Below are positions 21,928 through 33,785 of a stretch of DNA of 64,000 nucleotides, piece by piece. Position 1 is the first letter of the stretch, and each line of letters starts with the position of its first letter. The notes beneath the pieces are model-generated. The model did no database searches. It was not told the origin of the DNA and saw only the letters and a program-made list of their open reading frames with translations. A program made the translations under genes and the position numbers. This DNA is from Simmondsia chinensis (taxonomy: Eukaryota > Streptophyta > Magnoliopsida > Caryophyllales > Simmondsiaceae): the NCBI GenBank assembly GCA_018398585.1, contig JAGTTD010000025.1, forward strand, positions 14,699,578-14,763,577, in the 5' to 3' direction.

Positions 21928-24919
21928 TTAATTTGGAGGAGGGACTTGAGAAGAAGGACGGTCGGAGTTGGATGAGGTGCCTTCGCCATTAGGACGCAGA
22001 GCAATTGGATTTTTGCATGCGGATTGATTATGCCCGTGTTTTTTGCACCGACTGCACCTTTGATGAACACACTCGTCACCGATACACAGAATCCTCCTCT
22101 TCCGCCTCCTCCCAGAAGAGGTTCGCACGTCGGGTGAAAGAAGATTCATGTCAGCTATATCACGCGGGATACGCCAGTCACTTATGTGCTGCATCGAGTA
22201 GACGACACCTTTGTAAAAATTTACCAATTTTCTCTACTGTAGTACGGTGAGCATAAGTCGTACAAACCATAAGGACTGTGCCATACGACGGCTAACGCAT
22301 GCTCACAAGGAAGCTGCTCGAGCTGAAACCTGCGGCAGGTACATGTCCAAAGCGACATATCTACGCAAATATTCTTCTCCCCATCGATGACGTCGAAAGT
22401 ATAATCATCAGCTCGCAAAATCTGCATTGCCAAAAGGATAGACAAATGCGTAAAACAACCACGGCGCAAAAAAAATAAGAAAAAAATAAAAAAACAAATT
22501 AAACAAAACACCAACAAAACATGCACGTATCACCAATAAACGTCCAAGGATTATTTGATTCGCACAGCAACGAGTTGATTTTACACCCCTAAAATGTATC
22601 ATACATGGGGTATGGTTAAACATACGCCACGAAACAGTTGAAGAGCACCAAAATTAGTGGATTTCACACCGTTTCAAACTTGTAACATACCAACACAGGT
22701 AGATTTCACAACATGTTAAGCAATCGTACATTGCATACCATTAAAACCTGCCTTACACCCCTAAGTACTTAAAACACGCTATAAACATGCTTTGTAGTAG
22801 GGATTAAACATGACAATATGTACGGAGCTTACTGTCATGGTTCTTGATAATTTGAATCTGTCTCGTAATTTTTTTTCGACGTCGGGGGACAATGTACCGG
22901 TGCAAGCTTCAGCCTTGGCTCTTCTGTCATTAAACCACTTCTACAACAGCAGCCTAAACTCATCAACGAGGGCAGTAATTGGATAGTCACGCACCTTGAC
23001 CAATACAACATTCATGGATTCCGAAATGTTTGTCGTCATTATGTTGTACCGACGATAAGGGGAGTGGGAACGAGTCCACTTGTTCAGTCCCACATCTTCC
23101 AAGTAATCTTTCACCCCGGGCACGGCACAACATAAACTGAAAAACAAACTATGGAACTCTTAAATGTTGTATGCTTTAGCTACTTTATAGTAGTACTGAT
23201 CCAACTGCTTCGTTTTGCTGTTGAATTTGGCCTTCAAGTTGTTTAGCAAGCGGTACATGCACAGCCCGGTGAAATGTGCTGCTGAAAACTTCTTCCACCG
23301 CGCGTTGGATGCTTCGATTTCTATCAGATATAATGACATGGCCAATAGGCTCCCCAATGACTTCCTTCAACCTGCTGAGGAACCAATGCCACGATGCATC
23401 ATTCTCTGAATCACCGATACCGACAGCAATCGGAAAAATTTGCTGGTTGGCAACATGGCAAACGGCCAATTACAAAACACCCTGGTATTTTCCCTTCAGA
23501 TGTGTTGCGTCAATGCTCACAACAGGCCAGCAAAACTGGTACCCTTTCTGTGAAGCATCAAACGTAATGAAGAGGTACTGAAATCTGCTTTCGTCATCTG
23601 TCTGTAAATAAAATGTGGTATCGGGTTAGTCTGTTTGAGGACATGCAGATAAGCAGGCAAGAATGCATATGACTCTTCGGCGGTACCCAATCTAACATTG
23701 TCGTATGCAAACTCTCTCGCCCTCCATGCAACACTGCAGCTGATATCAACATCGTAGCAACTACGGATGTCATCTATGACATCCCGTGGCTTGAACAATC
23801 TTCCAGGGTCGACAAGTTTCTTACGGACGCATTCCCCGATGACCCAACTGGTTGCCTGCCTGTGTCTAACAGTGGTGAGATCGGTAGGGTGGTTGTGGTT
23901 CTTTTCTACTTTTGTAACCATCCAGTAGCCATCATCTGCTATACACATAGCTCGAACCCTCGATGTGCAACCCTCTTGTGCGCAGCGAACAACCGTTAAG
24001 GATTTGTTAGACTTGTGGCTCCTAAATTCAAATTTTTCCCTAGGCGCAATTACTGCCAGGTTAGTCAACAAGTCCCTCTTCGTCCTAAATATTTAATTCA
24101 CTTCAACATTCTCAACCATCCTGCCCTGCCCATATACCCCGTCAATCCGGCTTTTCTCATCACCGGAGTCAGCATCATCATCATAACAAGGATCACCAGC
24201 AGCTTGGACGTCGGGGTGGACATTCGTTTGACCGCTGGGTTCCGCATTCCGTTCCACTGCAGGTTCGACAATTAGAGCGTCTTTAGGGGAAATATTATGA
24301 TGCTCGTAAGTGTGCCCGTCTGGAGGTGATGCATCAGGTACAGTCGGTCGCACCTGTATTGTCCAAATTGTCCCATGCACTTTGATTGGAATTTTCCCAA
24401 TCTCCACCTGTTGCTGTTGCCACAACTGTCGCAGTAGGCATGTCCAAATCGATTTCAGATGCATCTCCGCGGGCTGCTTCATCCATCCACTCGTTCATAC
24501 ATCCACCAAAAGTCTCGGGCACCTCAGGGTGCGAACCACACTGTTCTCGTCACCATCGGGAATTGTTTGAATGGGAGTCCGTTGCCAATCGAAGCAAGGA
24601 TTCCTGTCACCGGATGACTCAACAGTTGCGATCAAGGTATGCTTCGTCCTATCTTCTTCGGCCAGTGCCTTCCAAAACATAACTGACCTATCATCAATGA
24701 CATTGTACAAGGGCGCGGCAGGAACGCTGGTAAGAAATTGAAAATGCATCATTGAACCCGTATCACCTGAGCACCAATCACCTCCGCCAAAGTCCTTTGC
24801 AAACTAGCGAAGCCAGTCTTCTCATCCACTAAAAAATAACCCAATTTTCCACCAACGTACTCTACCCTCTCCCTAAAGTGGCCACCGTACAGAACGCATG
24901 TAACAGCAACATCACCCAT
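21928..24919 (-). pseudogene. mudrA-like: mudrA-like MULE transposase
   Basis: This is the DDE transposase of the element. The ATG at 24919 sits two bases after a strong acceptor (TTTTCTTGTTCACAG). In order: an N-terminal MGDVAVTCVLYGGHFRERVE; an acidic linker; and the MuDR-type DNA-binding region (LTVVRCAQEGCTSRVRAMC, YWMVTKVEKNHNHPT). The MULE catalytic domain follows, with SIDATHLKGKY near 23505 (first Asp) and HVIISDRNRSIQ near 23320 (second Asp). Then come NISESMN, and after an intron a SWIM zinc finger (CTCRRFQLEQLPCEHALAV, near 22310) and a terminal knuckle CSRCKKHGHNQSAC. Frameshifts near 24760, 24500, 24330, 23580, 23250 and 22225, with stops, make it inactive. One intron (22422-22832) has a GT donor and a CAATGCAG acceptor. 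A leader intron precedes the start. Confidence 0.85.
22422..22832 (-). repeat. mudrA-like intron with degenerate repeat array 3
   Basis: The intron is bounded by CCATGACA/GTAAGC (donor at 22832) and GGCAATGCAG/ATTTTG (acceptor at 22422). About 22575-22800 carries roughly three degenerate copies of the 83-bp palindromic monomer, in the same orientation relative to transcription as the copies in the Ulp1-like intron. Confidence 0.75.
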
Positions 24920-24921
24920 TA

Positions 24922-27870
24922 CTGTGAACAAGAAAACAACATGATATCAGAGCACTAATGACATGAAACACACTAGGGTGGAATGGAAGAACTGCATTGA
25001 AACCACTCATATGCGGTGTATGATTGGTTTAAAACCATTATTGACTTGAAACAACCAACTAACCGTGATAATACACCAATAACACCTAACATAGACGGTG
25101 TATGTGTAAAGATACAAAGCTAAAAACCTGAAACACACCAATGCAAATGATTTTACAGAATTTGAACCCATCATACCCTGTGTATGATAAATCATGCACC
25201 ACTAACTATATAACTTAACACACACCAACACAGCGTGGTATTACATGTCAGCTACAGCGTGGTATTACACCACTTTAAGAAATAATACATGGTGTACGAT
25301 TTGCTTTACAACCATAAACAAGTTCATCACACACCTTTTAAAGCTATCATACAAGGTGTATGGTTAAACATACCCCATTCTATACATGAAAGACACCATA
25401 ACGAGTTCATCATACACCATTCAAAGCTATCATACACGGTGTATGGTTAAACATACCCCATTCTATACTTGAAAGACACCAAAACAAGTTCATCATACAC
25501 CTTTTAAAGCTATCATACACGGTGTATGGTTAAACATGCCCCATTCTATACTTGAAAGACACCAGAACAAGTTCATCACATACCTTTTAAAGCTATCATA
25601 CGCGGTCTATGGTTAAGCATACCCCATTCTATACATGAAAGACACCAAAACGAGTTCATCATACACCATTCAAAGCTATCATACATGGTATTTGGTTAAA
25701 CATACCCCATTCTATACTTCAAAGACACCAAAACAAGTTCATCATACACTTTTTAAAGCTATCATACGTGGTGTATGGTTAAACATACCCCATTCTATAC
25801 TTGAAAGACACCAAAACAAGTTCATTTTAAAACTTTAAAAGCTATCATACACGGTGTATAGTTAAGCATGCCCCATTCTATACATGAAAGACACCAAAAC
25901 GAGTTCATCATACACCGTTTAAAGCTATCATACTTGGTGTATGGTTAAGCATACCCCATTCTATACATGAAAGACACCAAAACAAGTTCATTTTAAAACG
26001 TTAAAAGCTATTATATCTATACTTGAAAGACACCAAAAAAAGGTAATCATACGCCATTAAAAGCAATCATACACGGTGTATGGTTAAACATACCCCATTA
26101 TATACTTCAAAGACATCAAAACAAGTTCATCATACACCTTTTAAAGCTATCATAGACAGTGTAAGGTTAATCTTACACCACTATTGACTTGAAAGACTCT
26201 AAAACAAGTTGATTTACACCCTTAAAACCTATCATACATGGTGTATGAGTGATCATACACCACTACTTGCTTAAAACACACTAAAGCCAGTTATTTTCAC
26301 ACCATTTAGACCAATCATACACAGTGTATAATAAGTCATACACCACTAATTACTTGAAACATAACTATATAAGTTGATTTCGCACCATTAAGACCTATCA
26401 TACACGATGTATGATTGATCATACACCACTAATTACTTAAAACACACTAACACAAGTTAAGTTCACACCATTAAAACCAATCATACACGGTGTGTGATTG
26501 ATTTTACACCACTATTGACTTCAAAGAGAGTAAAAGAAGTTGATTTACACTACTAAAACCTATCATACACGGTGTATGATTGATCATACACCACTATATT
26601 CTTAAAGTAGATTAAAACATGTTGATTTTACACCATTAAAACTAATCATACACGGTGTATGATTGACCATACACCACTAATTAGTTAAAACGCACTAAAA
26701 CAAGTTGGTTTTACACCATTTAGACCAATCATACATGGTGTATGATTGATCCTACACCACTAATTACTTGAAACACACTTGAACAAGTTGATTTTACGCC
26801 CTTAAAACCTATCATACACGGTGTATGATTGATCCTACTTCACTAATTACTTGAAACACACCTGAACAAGTTGATTTCACACCATTAAAATCAATCATAC
26901 CCGGTGTATGATTGATCCTACACCACTAATTACTTGAAACACACTAAAACAAGTTGGTTTTACACCACATATACCAATCATACACGGTGTATGATTGATC
27001 CTACACCACTAATTACTTGAAACATACCTGAACAAGTTGATTTAACCCCATTAAAACCAATCATACTCGATGTATGATTGATCCTATACCACTAATTACT
27101 TAAAACACACTAACACAAGTTGATTTCACACCATTAAAACCAATCATACATGGTGTATGATTGATCATACACCACCAATTACTTGAAACACACCTAAACA
27201 AGTTGATTTCACACCATTAAAACCTATCATACACGGTGTATGATTGATCCTATACCACTAATTACTTGAAACACACCTGAACAAGTTGATTTTACACCCT
27301 TAAAACCTATCATATACGGTGTACGATTGATCATACACCACTAATTACTTGAAACACACCTAAACAAGTTGATTTCACACCATTACAACCTATCATACAC
27401 GGTGTATGATTGATCATACTCCACTAATTACTTGAAACACACCTAAACAAGTTGATTTCACACCATTAAAACCTATCATACACGGTGTATGATTGATCCT
27501 ACATCACAAATTACTTAAAATACACCTGAATAAGTTGATTAGACACCCTTAAAACCTATTATACATGGTGTATGATTGATCCTACACCACTAATTACTTG
27601 AAACACACCTGAACAAGTTAATTTCACACCATTAAAATCAATCATACTCAGTGTATGATTAATCATACACCATTAACGGCTTGAAAAACACCAACACAAC
27701 ATGATAATACACCATTTGAACCAATCATACACCATTAATGAGTTGAAACACACCAAAAGAAAATTATAATACACCACTTACACCAATCATACACCATAAA
27801 TGACTTATAAAACACCAACCTCATATGATAGAGATCCATTAATGGCAATGTCAACAAATAATCATTTTAC
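24922..27870 (-). repeat. Leader intron of mudrA-like gene, filled by palindromic repeat array 4
   Basis: On the minus strand a CATTGCAG/GTAAAATG donor at 27871/27870 and the TTCTTGTTCACAG/TA acceptor at 24922 bound a 2949-bp intron in the 5' untranslated region. Roughly 25005-27830 consists of about 34 monomers of 83 bp with ATCATACACGGTGTATGATT at their centre. Two subfamilies occur: one with 'cataccccattctatac' (about 25330-26120), the other with 'caccactaattacttgaaac' (about 26200-27690). The intron call is inferred from splice-site consensus only. Confidence 0.75.
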
Positions 27871-28374
27871 CTGCAATGTCTGATCTGAAAATTGTGATAT
27901 GTGTGTAACGACTCAACCTTGAACCTACCGCGATGCCACAATGCTTCAAACACGATCTTACTAGGCCTTCGTCTTCTTCTTCCGAGGACCCAAAGTAGCA
28001 GAACGACGCACGCAAGACGAAAAAATGGAGTTTGGGAAACTCAGAATGAGATAAAAAGAACAAAGAAGGGAGAATGAGAGGTAAGCTGAGTAAAACAGGG
28101 GGGAAGTGAGAAGGGAGGGAGAGAATGAGAAGCAAATTACATGATATAAAGTAAAAATATGTCCTTTTGCATTAAATGAGGAGAGAGAAAATGGAGGGGG
28201 GAGGGGGTAAAGTAAACGGAACATTAATGAGGAGAGAGAATGGGAGAGAGAGAGTGGACGGGTGGGGGGTGAAGTATGAGGGGTAATTTTGTCCAAAAGG
28301 GTTTATTTTGGGTTAAGGGGGTCTAAAAAAGATTAAATTGGGGGGGGGGGGGGTCTAATCCGTACGATTTCCCC
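27871..28374 (-). promoter_or_regulatory. MULE right terminal region, promoter and leader exon
   Basis: From the right tip the minus strand starts GGGGAAATCGTACGGATTAG, followed by a C14 run (28340-28353), then 'ttggacaaaattacccctca'. This is the style of MULE terminal inverted repeats with a T/C-rich subterminal region. The rest is the likely 5' untranslated exon, ending at the CAG/GT donor at 27871. The long Ser/Leu/Pro frames on the minus strand here (27851-28296) come from skewed composition and are not genes. The left TIR is absent, so TIR length cannot be measured. Confidence 0.6.
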
Positions 28375-28772
28375 AAAAAATTTCAAGTTAATTACTTTAA
28401 ATTTATTTTTCATATTGCATCAGTTTATTTTTCTCAAATTTTCTAAACAAACTTTCCTATGTTTTACATCAAAAATTAGAAAAACCCTACTCAAGTGAAA
28501 CCAAATAATTAACTCCCTCACTTTTGAAAAATACATCAATTATCACCAACCAACTTTTTATGACAATTTTATCATTCAAAAGTAAGGGGGTTAAGTGTTT
28601 TTTTTTAATTTTTTGAATGAGTTATTCGATTTTTACACAAAAGATAGGGGGTTTTGTATTTTAATTTGATACAATCCAAAATATATAAGTAAAGTCAAAA
28701 GTATTTTAGATATTAAATAAAAAGATTAAGTAAATAATTACAATTATACTCCTTCTCTGCCTCTACATATTA
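28375..28772 (+). repeat. 3' remnant of a unit preceding LTR I (internal 3' end and partial LTR)
   Basis: This matches the 3' internal end of later units (compare 36170-36460) and then the first 100 bp of the LTR, starting TGATACAATCC at 28667. It is cut on the left by the MULE end at 28374 and on the right by the CACTA fragment at about 28773. Confidence 0.7.
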
Positions 28773-29112
28773 TGTCACAGATGTATTTGAGGCGGTTTTT
28801 GTTCCCGCTGCAAATGCATTTACGATGGGTTTTTGCTTTCATCACAAATGTATTTGCGACGGTTTTTTCTCCCTCCACAAATACATTTGCGGTAGGTGGC
28901 TTCTGTCATAAATGCATTTGCGGCAGTTTTTCACCATAACAAATGTATTTATGACGGTTTCAAATTTACTGTCGCAAAAAGGCATTAGCGAAAGAGGATA
29001 TAGTGATGGCTCACGGCGATATAGTTTCCCATCATAAAATACCTTTTACAAAGGGAAACGGGCTAATAGCAACGATATTTTCCTGTTATTAATGACTGAT
29101 TTTCTTGTAGTG
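28773..29112 (-). mobile_element. CACTA terminal fragment 1
   Basis: The minus strand starts CACTACAAGAAAATCAGTCA, the canonical plant CACTA terminal inverted repeat. It continues with subterminal repeats in which short palindromic cores such as GCAAATGCATTT recur about every 40 bp with 'gacggtttttgc'. Only one end is present; no second TIR is seen. Confidence 0.8.
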
Positions 29113-29170
29113 GTGTTTTGTTTTATTTTTTGAAGTAGTTTTTCTATTTTTACACAAAAGATGTTTAACT

Positions 29171-29509
29171 TGATACAATCCAAAATATATAGGTAAAGTG
29201 ATGGGTAATTTAGATGTTAAATAAATTGATTAAGTAATTAATTATAATTAAACTCCTTCCTCAACTCTATATATAAAGGCTTAGTAGTAGAGGAGAGGAT
29301 ATTGAATGAATTTAAAAAGTGTGTCTCTCTCTCTCCTATCTCTGTAAGTCTCCCTCCCCTTTCTATCTATAATCTATCTATGCCAACTTTCCCAGCTACT
29401 ATAAAAATCTTACCTTTTACTATGTAAATCTTCTAATTTTCAATTAATACAAGTCCTATTCTACTATGTTGAGTTTACTAATTGTTTATATCAATTTTAG
29501 AACACAACA
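29171..29509 (+). repeat. LTR I of the tandem array
   Basis: Runs from TGATACAATCCAAAATATAT to GAACACAACA. It contains a TATA motif (CTATATATAAAGGC near 29266-29280) and a C/T-rich region just downstream, as in the other copies. Confidence 0.8.
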
Positions 29510-29510
29510 A

Positions 29511-29712
29511 TTATTTAGCTCAATTGTTTAGATCTATAGTATATCTTATGCTTTATGCTACGGTACAGCTTCTCAGGTTGGGGGTCCTTGGAAACAGCCT
29601 ACCTTCAGGGTATCCCCCGGAAGGGGGAAGGCTCATACATCTACTCCCCCAGACCCTGCTATTGCGGGAGCCCTTGGAGGCACTAGGCTTCTTGTTGTTG
29701 TGGTTGTTGTTG
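29511..29712 (+). mobile_element. Au-type SINE copy C in the PBS junction of unit I
   Basis: The insert splits the LTR end/PBS text ('acacaacaa' ... 'caacaagtggtatcagagcgg'), leaving a short direct repeat CAACAA (29505-29510, 29713-29718). The tail is CTCAGGTTGGGGGTCCTTGG, GGAAGGCTCATACATCTAC, CAGACCCTGCTATTGCGGGA and GCACTAGG, then TTG repeats (TTGTTGTTGTGGTTGTTGTT). The head (29511-29560) has no 5S similarity. TTTAGCTCAATTG near 29515 resembles a tRNA A-box, but 'caattgtttagatc' also matches the LTR end, so the origin of the head is uncertain. Confidence 0.75.
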
Positions 29713-29923
29713 CAACAAGTGGTATCAGAGCGGTGTTCCGCGGCATCATATCAATGGAAGTCCCGAGAGATTAAGCAATGTAGATTACAACACGCTTATT
29801 AGCATAAAACCGCGACTCAAGTTATGAGCATTTTCAAATAAAAATGGGATAGAATTAAGCAAATTATTCATAGTTATAGTCCTTACATTCATTTTGACCT
29901 ATTTGTTACATGAATCCCGACTT

Positions 29924-30579
29924 CTAAGAAAGTCTAAAGAAAAAGCAAGTAGCAAATAGATAAACAACCAGGTTATGCCAAAAAAAGTAGCATACAAGCG
30001 AAAAAGGTAATCGAAAAAAGGTAATAATTACAACACCAGCTATTCCCAATTGTAAACTTAGGACATCGAGGGTGGTTTGATATCTGATATCAGTTTTAAT
30101 ACTATGAAAAACCAAAATTACACAGGTATACAGTAGCATCATAGCAACTGCTCTGACATTAGGGTGTGTGGGCACGCCTTTCAGTTTTACAATGCAATAA
30201 ATGCATATACCACAAACAATATGATAATAAAAACTCTATCACGTATACTATGATTTAAGGACCAACACCGAGGACACTCATATTGAGGATAGTTTTGCCC
30301 TTGCAAAGTAGGTACATTAGCACCCGGTGTTTGATGCAAAGGAGGATGAGGCTGATTAGAGTCTGCTGCTGTTACATAACTTGGGGATTTGTTCTCGAGA
30401 ATATTCGTATCGGCTCTACTCTTCGCTGCTTGCTCAATAGGGAACTGATCGATGTTCCCTACATCCTCCGGAGCTCCCACTATTATTTCAAGTGTTGATG
30501 ACGCCATCTTAAACTTTGCACTTAGGGTTTCTTCGCTAGCTCGCTCCTTTCTTCCGTCTTTATAGCATGCCAAATGCAA
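29924..30579 (-). pseudogene. Antisense ORF of unit I: putative multi-pass membrane protein
   Basis: An unidentified reading frame runs opposite to the LTR unit. From a conserved start (MASSTLEI, near 30507) it has a hydrophilic N-terminus of about 65 residues and a Pro-rich PPLHQTPGANVP. A Cys-rich motif follows (here ECPRC; other copies CPQCECPRC). Hydrophobic stretches FIIILFVVYAFIAL, AVAMMLLYTCVILVF and GIAGVVIITFF look like three transmembrane segments. A frameshift near 30180 separates the last two segments. I do not recognise the family. The same frame recurs in units II-IV with independent lesions. It may be a captured host gene or an antisense ORF of the element, as known for some plant gypsy lineages. 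Confidence 0.55.
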
Positions 30580-31045
30580 GTTTTTTAATGTAAGCTATGG
30601 AGGTCCCCTTTTGATTCTTTCTTTTTTCTTTTTCTTTATCTTAAAAATTTTCAAGTTAATTATTTTAAATTTAATTTTTTACATTGTATCAATTTGTTTT
30701 TCTAATATTCTCTAAAATAACTTCCCTATGTTTTACATCGAAAGTTATAAAAACCCCGCTCAAGTGAAACCAAACAATTAACCTCTTCACATTTGAAAAA
30801 TACATCAATTAACACCAACCAACTATTTATGACTATTTTATCATTCAAAAGTGAGGGGGTTAAGTGTTTTATTTTATTTTTTGAAGGAGTTTTTTTAATT
30901 TTTACACAAAGATATGGGTTTTGTATTTTAATTTGATACAATGCAAAATATATAAGTAAAGTGAGGGCTAATTTAGACATTAAATAAATAGATTAAGTAA
31001 TTAATTGTAATTTTACTCCTTGTATACTTCTATATATAGAGGCTT

Positions 31046-31356
31046 CTGTCACAAATGTATTTGGGACGATTTTCGCTCCTGCTGCAAATGCATTTATGAT
31101 GGTTTTGGCTTCCATAGCAAATGTATTTGCGACGGTTTTTTCTCTCTCCACAAACGCATTTGCGACAGTTTTTTGCCCCATCACAAATGTATTTACAACG
31201 GTTTCAAATTTGCTGTTGCAAAAAGGCATTAGCGAAGGAGGATATAATAATGGCTCATTACGGTATATTTTCCCATCATAAAATACCTTTTAAAATGGGA
31301 AACAGGTTATCAGAGACGATGTTTTCCTATCGTTAATGACTGATTTTCTAGTAGTG
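31046..31356 (-). mobile_element. CACTA terminal fragment 2
   Basis: Same fragment as at 28773-29112, with tip CACTACTAGAAAATCAGTCA on the minus strand (one substitution in the core TIR). It is flanked on both sides by copies of the pre-LTR/LTR-start sequence. Confidence 0.75.
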
Positions 31357-31427
31357 GTGTTTTGATCTATTTTTTGAAGAAAGTTTTCTATTTTTAAACA
31401 AAAGATAAGGGATTTTGTGTTTTAATT

Positions 31428-31757
31428 TGACATAATCTAAAATATATAGGTAAAGTGAGGGGTAATTTAGATATTAAATAAGTAATTAATTATAATTATA
31501 CTCATTCCTTAACTCTATATATAGAGGCTTAGAAGTAGAGGAGAGGATGTTGAATAAATTTGAAAAGTCTTTCTTTCTCTCCCCTCTCTCTCGAAGTCTC
31601 GTTACCCTTTATATCTCTAGTCTATCTCTAGCTACTGTCCCGGCTACTATACAAATCTTACCTTTTACTATATAAATCTTTCAATTTTCTATTAATACAA
31701 GTCCTATTCTACTATGTTGAGTTTAATAATTTTTTAGATCAATTTTAGAACACAACA
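31428..31757 (+). repeat. LTR II of the tandem array
   Basis: TGACATAATC to ACACAACA, 330 bp, with TATA box CTATATATAGAGGC near 31514. It is followed by the PBS variant TTGGTATTAGAGCG (31759-31772). Confidence 0.8.
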
Positions 31758-31998
31758 ATTGGTATTAGAGCGATGTTCCTCGGCATCTCATCAATGGAAG
31801 TCCCGAGGGATTAAGCAATGTAGGTTACACCGCACTTGTTAGCATAAAACTGCGACTCAAGTTATGAGCATTTTCAAACAAAAATGGGATAGAATTAAGC
31901 AAATAGTCCTTTCATTCATTTTAACCTGTCTATGACATGAATTCTCGACTTCTAAGAATGTCTAAAAAAATCAAGTATCATATAGATAAACAACCAGG

Positions 31999-32519
31999 TT
32001 ATGCCAAAACAAAGGTGCTATATAAACGAAGAAGGTAATAGGAAAAAGGTAATGATTGACACACTAGCAATTCCCAATAGTAAACTAAGGAATCGAGGGA
32101 GGTTTGATATCTTAAATCAGTCTTAATGCTATGAAAAATCAAAATTATATAGGTATACAAGAGCATCATAATAGCAACTGCTATGGCATTAAGGTGTGTG
32201 GGCGCACCTTTTAGTTGTACCAATGTAATAAATGTATATGCCACAAACGATGTGATACTAAAAACTCCATTACGTATACAGTGATCTGAGGAGCTACACC
32301 GAGGACACTTACATTGAGGACAGTTTTTCCCTTGCACAGTAGGTACATTAGCACCCGGCGTTTGATGCAAAGAAGGCTGAGGCTAGTTAGATTCCACTGC
32401 TGTTACATAACTTGGGGAACTGGTCTCGAAAATATTCATATCCTCTTGACTCTTCGCTGCTTGCTCCACAGGGCACTTATTGATGTTCCCTACATCCTCT
32501 GGAGCTTCCACTATTATTT
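31999..32519 (-). pseudogene. Antisense ORF of unit II, N-terminus deleted
   Basis: Homologous to the unit I antisense ORF. Visible parts are QTPGANVPTVQGKNCPQCKC, CPRCSSSDH, FSITSFVAYAFITLV, AVAIMMLLYTYIILIF and the SIKTDLRYQTSLD that follows. At about 32519 it jumps directly into the pre-LTR sequence, so the N-terminal 20 or so codons and the following spacer are deleted in this unit. A TAG near 32385 also interrupts it. The first two hydrophobic segments are in frame here without the break seen in unit I. Confidence 0.55.
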
Positions 32520-32684
32520 TTTGAAGGGGTTTTTCAATTTTTTACAAAAGATATGGGTTTTGTATTTTAATTTTATACAATGCAAACTATATAGGTAAAG
32601 TGAGGAATAATTTTGATATTAAATAAATAGATTATGTAAGTAATTGTAATTATACTCCTTCTCTGCCTCTATACACAAAGGCTT

Positions 32685-32927
32685 CTGTCATAAATGTATA
32701 TGGAACGGTTTTTGCTTCCACCGCAAATGCATTTGCGATGGGCTTTTGCTTCTGTTGCAAATGTATTTGTGATGGTTTTTACTCCCTCCACAAATGGCAT
32801 TAACGACGCAGGAAACAGCGATGGCTCACGACGGTATAGTTTTCGGTCGTAAAACACCTTTTACAAAGGGAAACAGGCTAATAGCGACGATGTTTTCCTG
32901 TTACTATTGATTGATTTTCTTATAGTG
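32685..32927 (-). mobile_element. CACTA terminal fragment 3
   Basis: Shorter copy (243 bp), tip CACTATAAGAAAATCAATCA on the minus strand. It lacks some of the subterminal repeats of fragments 1 and 2. Confidence 0.7.
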
Positions 32928-32998
32928 GTATTTTGTTTTATTTTTTAAAAGAGTTTTTCCACCTTTATACGAAACATAGGGGGATTTGTGTTTTAATT

Positions 32999-33337
32999 TG
33001 ACACAACCCAAAATATATCAAGTAAAGTGAGGGGGTAATTTATATAATAAATATTTAATTACATAATTAATTGTAATTATACTTTTTACCTAACTCTATA
33101 TATAGAGGCATAGTAGTAGAGGAGACGATTTGAATGAATTTGAAATGTGTGTCTCTTTCTCTCCTGTCCCTCTAAGTATCTCTTCCCTTTCTATCTCTAG
33201 TCTATCTCTATCTACTTTTCTAGATACTATACAAATCTTACATTTTACTATGTAAATCTTCCTATTTTCTCTAAATACAAGTCCAATTCTACTATGTTGA
33301 GTTTACGAATTGTTTAGATCGATTTTGGAACACAACA
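32999..33337 (+). repeat. LTR III of the tandem array
   Basis: TGACACAACCCAAAATATAT to ACACAACA, with TATA box CTATATATAGAGGC near 33097. PBS variant TTAGTATCAGAGCGG follows at 33339. Confidence 0.8.
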
Positions 33338-33785
33338 ATTAGTATCAGAGCGGTGTTCCTCGACATCGCATCAGCGGATGTCCCAAGAGATTCAGTAATG
33401 GAGATTACAACACACTTATTAGCATAAAACTGCGACTCAAGTCACGAGTATTTTCAAATAAAAATGGGGTCGAATTAAGTAAATTATTCACAGCAATAGT
33501 CCTTACATTTATTTTGACGTATCTATTACATGAATCCTTGACTTCTAAGAAAGTCTTAAAAAAAAGAGAGTATCACATAGGTAAACAAACAGATTATGCC
33601 AAAGAAAAAGGTGCCATACAAATGAAGAAGGTAATAGGAAAAAGGTAATGATTGCCACTCCAATAATTCAAAATAGTAAACTAAGAACATTAAGGATGAA
33701 GTGATATCTTACATCAGTTTTGACGCTATGAAAAACCAAAATTATATAGGCATACAATAGCATCATAGTAGCAACTGCTATGACA

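Larger units (their letters stand above)
15932..28374. mobile_element. Mutator-like element with Ulp1-like and mudrA-like genes (left end missing)
   Basis: A plus-strand Ulp1-like pseudogene (15936 to about 19060, possibly with remains to 20870) and a minus-strand mudrA-like transposase pseudogene (24919 to 21928) converge. This arrangement is known from plant MULEs carrying Ulp1-like genes (Kaonashi/KI-type). The right terminus can be placed at 28374: the minus strand starts GGGGAAATCGTACGG, followed by a C-rich tract and a purine/pyrimidine-skewed leader. The next nine plus-strand bases, AAAAAATTT, could be one TSD copy. The left terminus is lost at the junction with the Copia gag at 15931/15932. 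Arrays of an 83-bp repeat fill the introns. Confidence 0.75.

Noticed and set aside
22005..24682. Plus-strand frames across the MULE transposase region
   Set aside because: Shadow frames of the minus-strand transposase, which has clear domain motifs.
17600..27830. CRISPR-like array
   Set aside because: The 83-bp units diverge gradually with no constant-repeat/variable-spacer pattern, and the setting is a plant MULE.
27851..28296. Ser/Leu/Pro-rich minus-strand proteins
   Set aside because: Overlapping frames in a purine/pyrimidine-skewed MULE terminal region; composition artefact.
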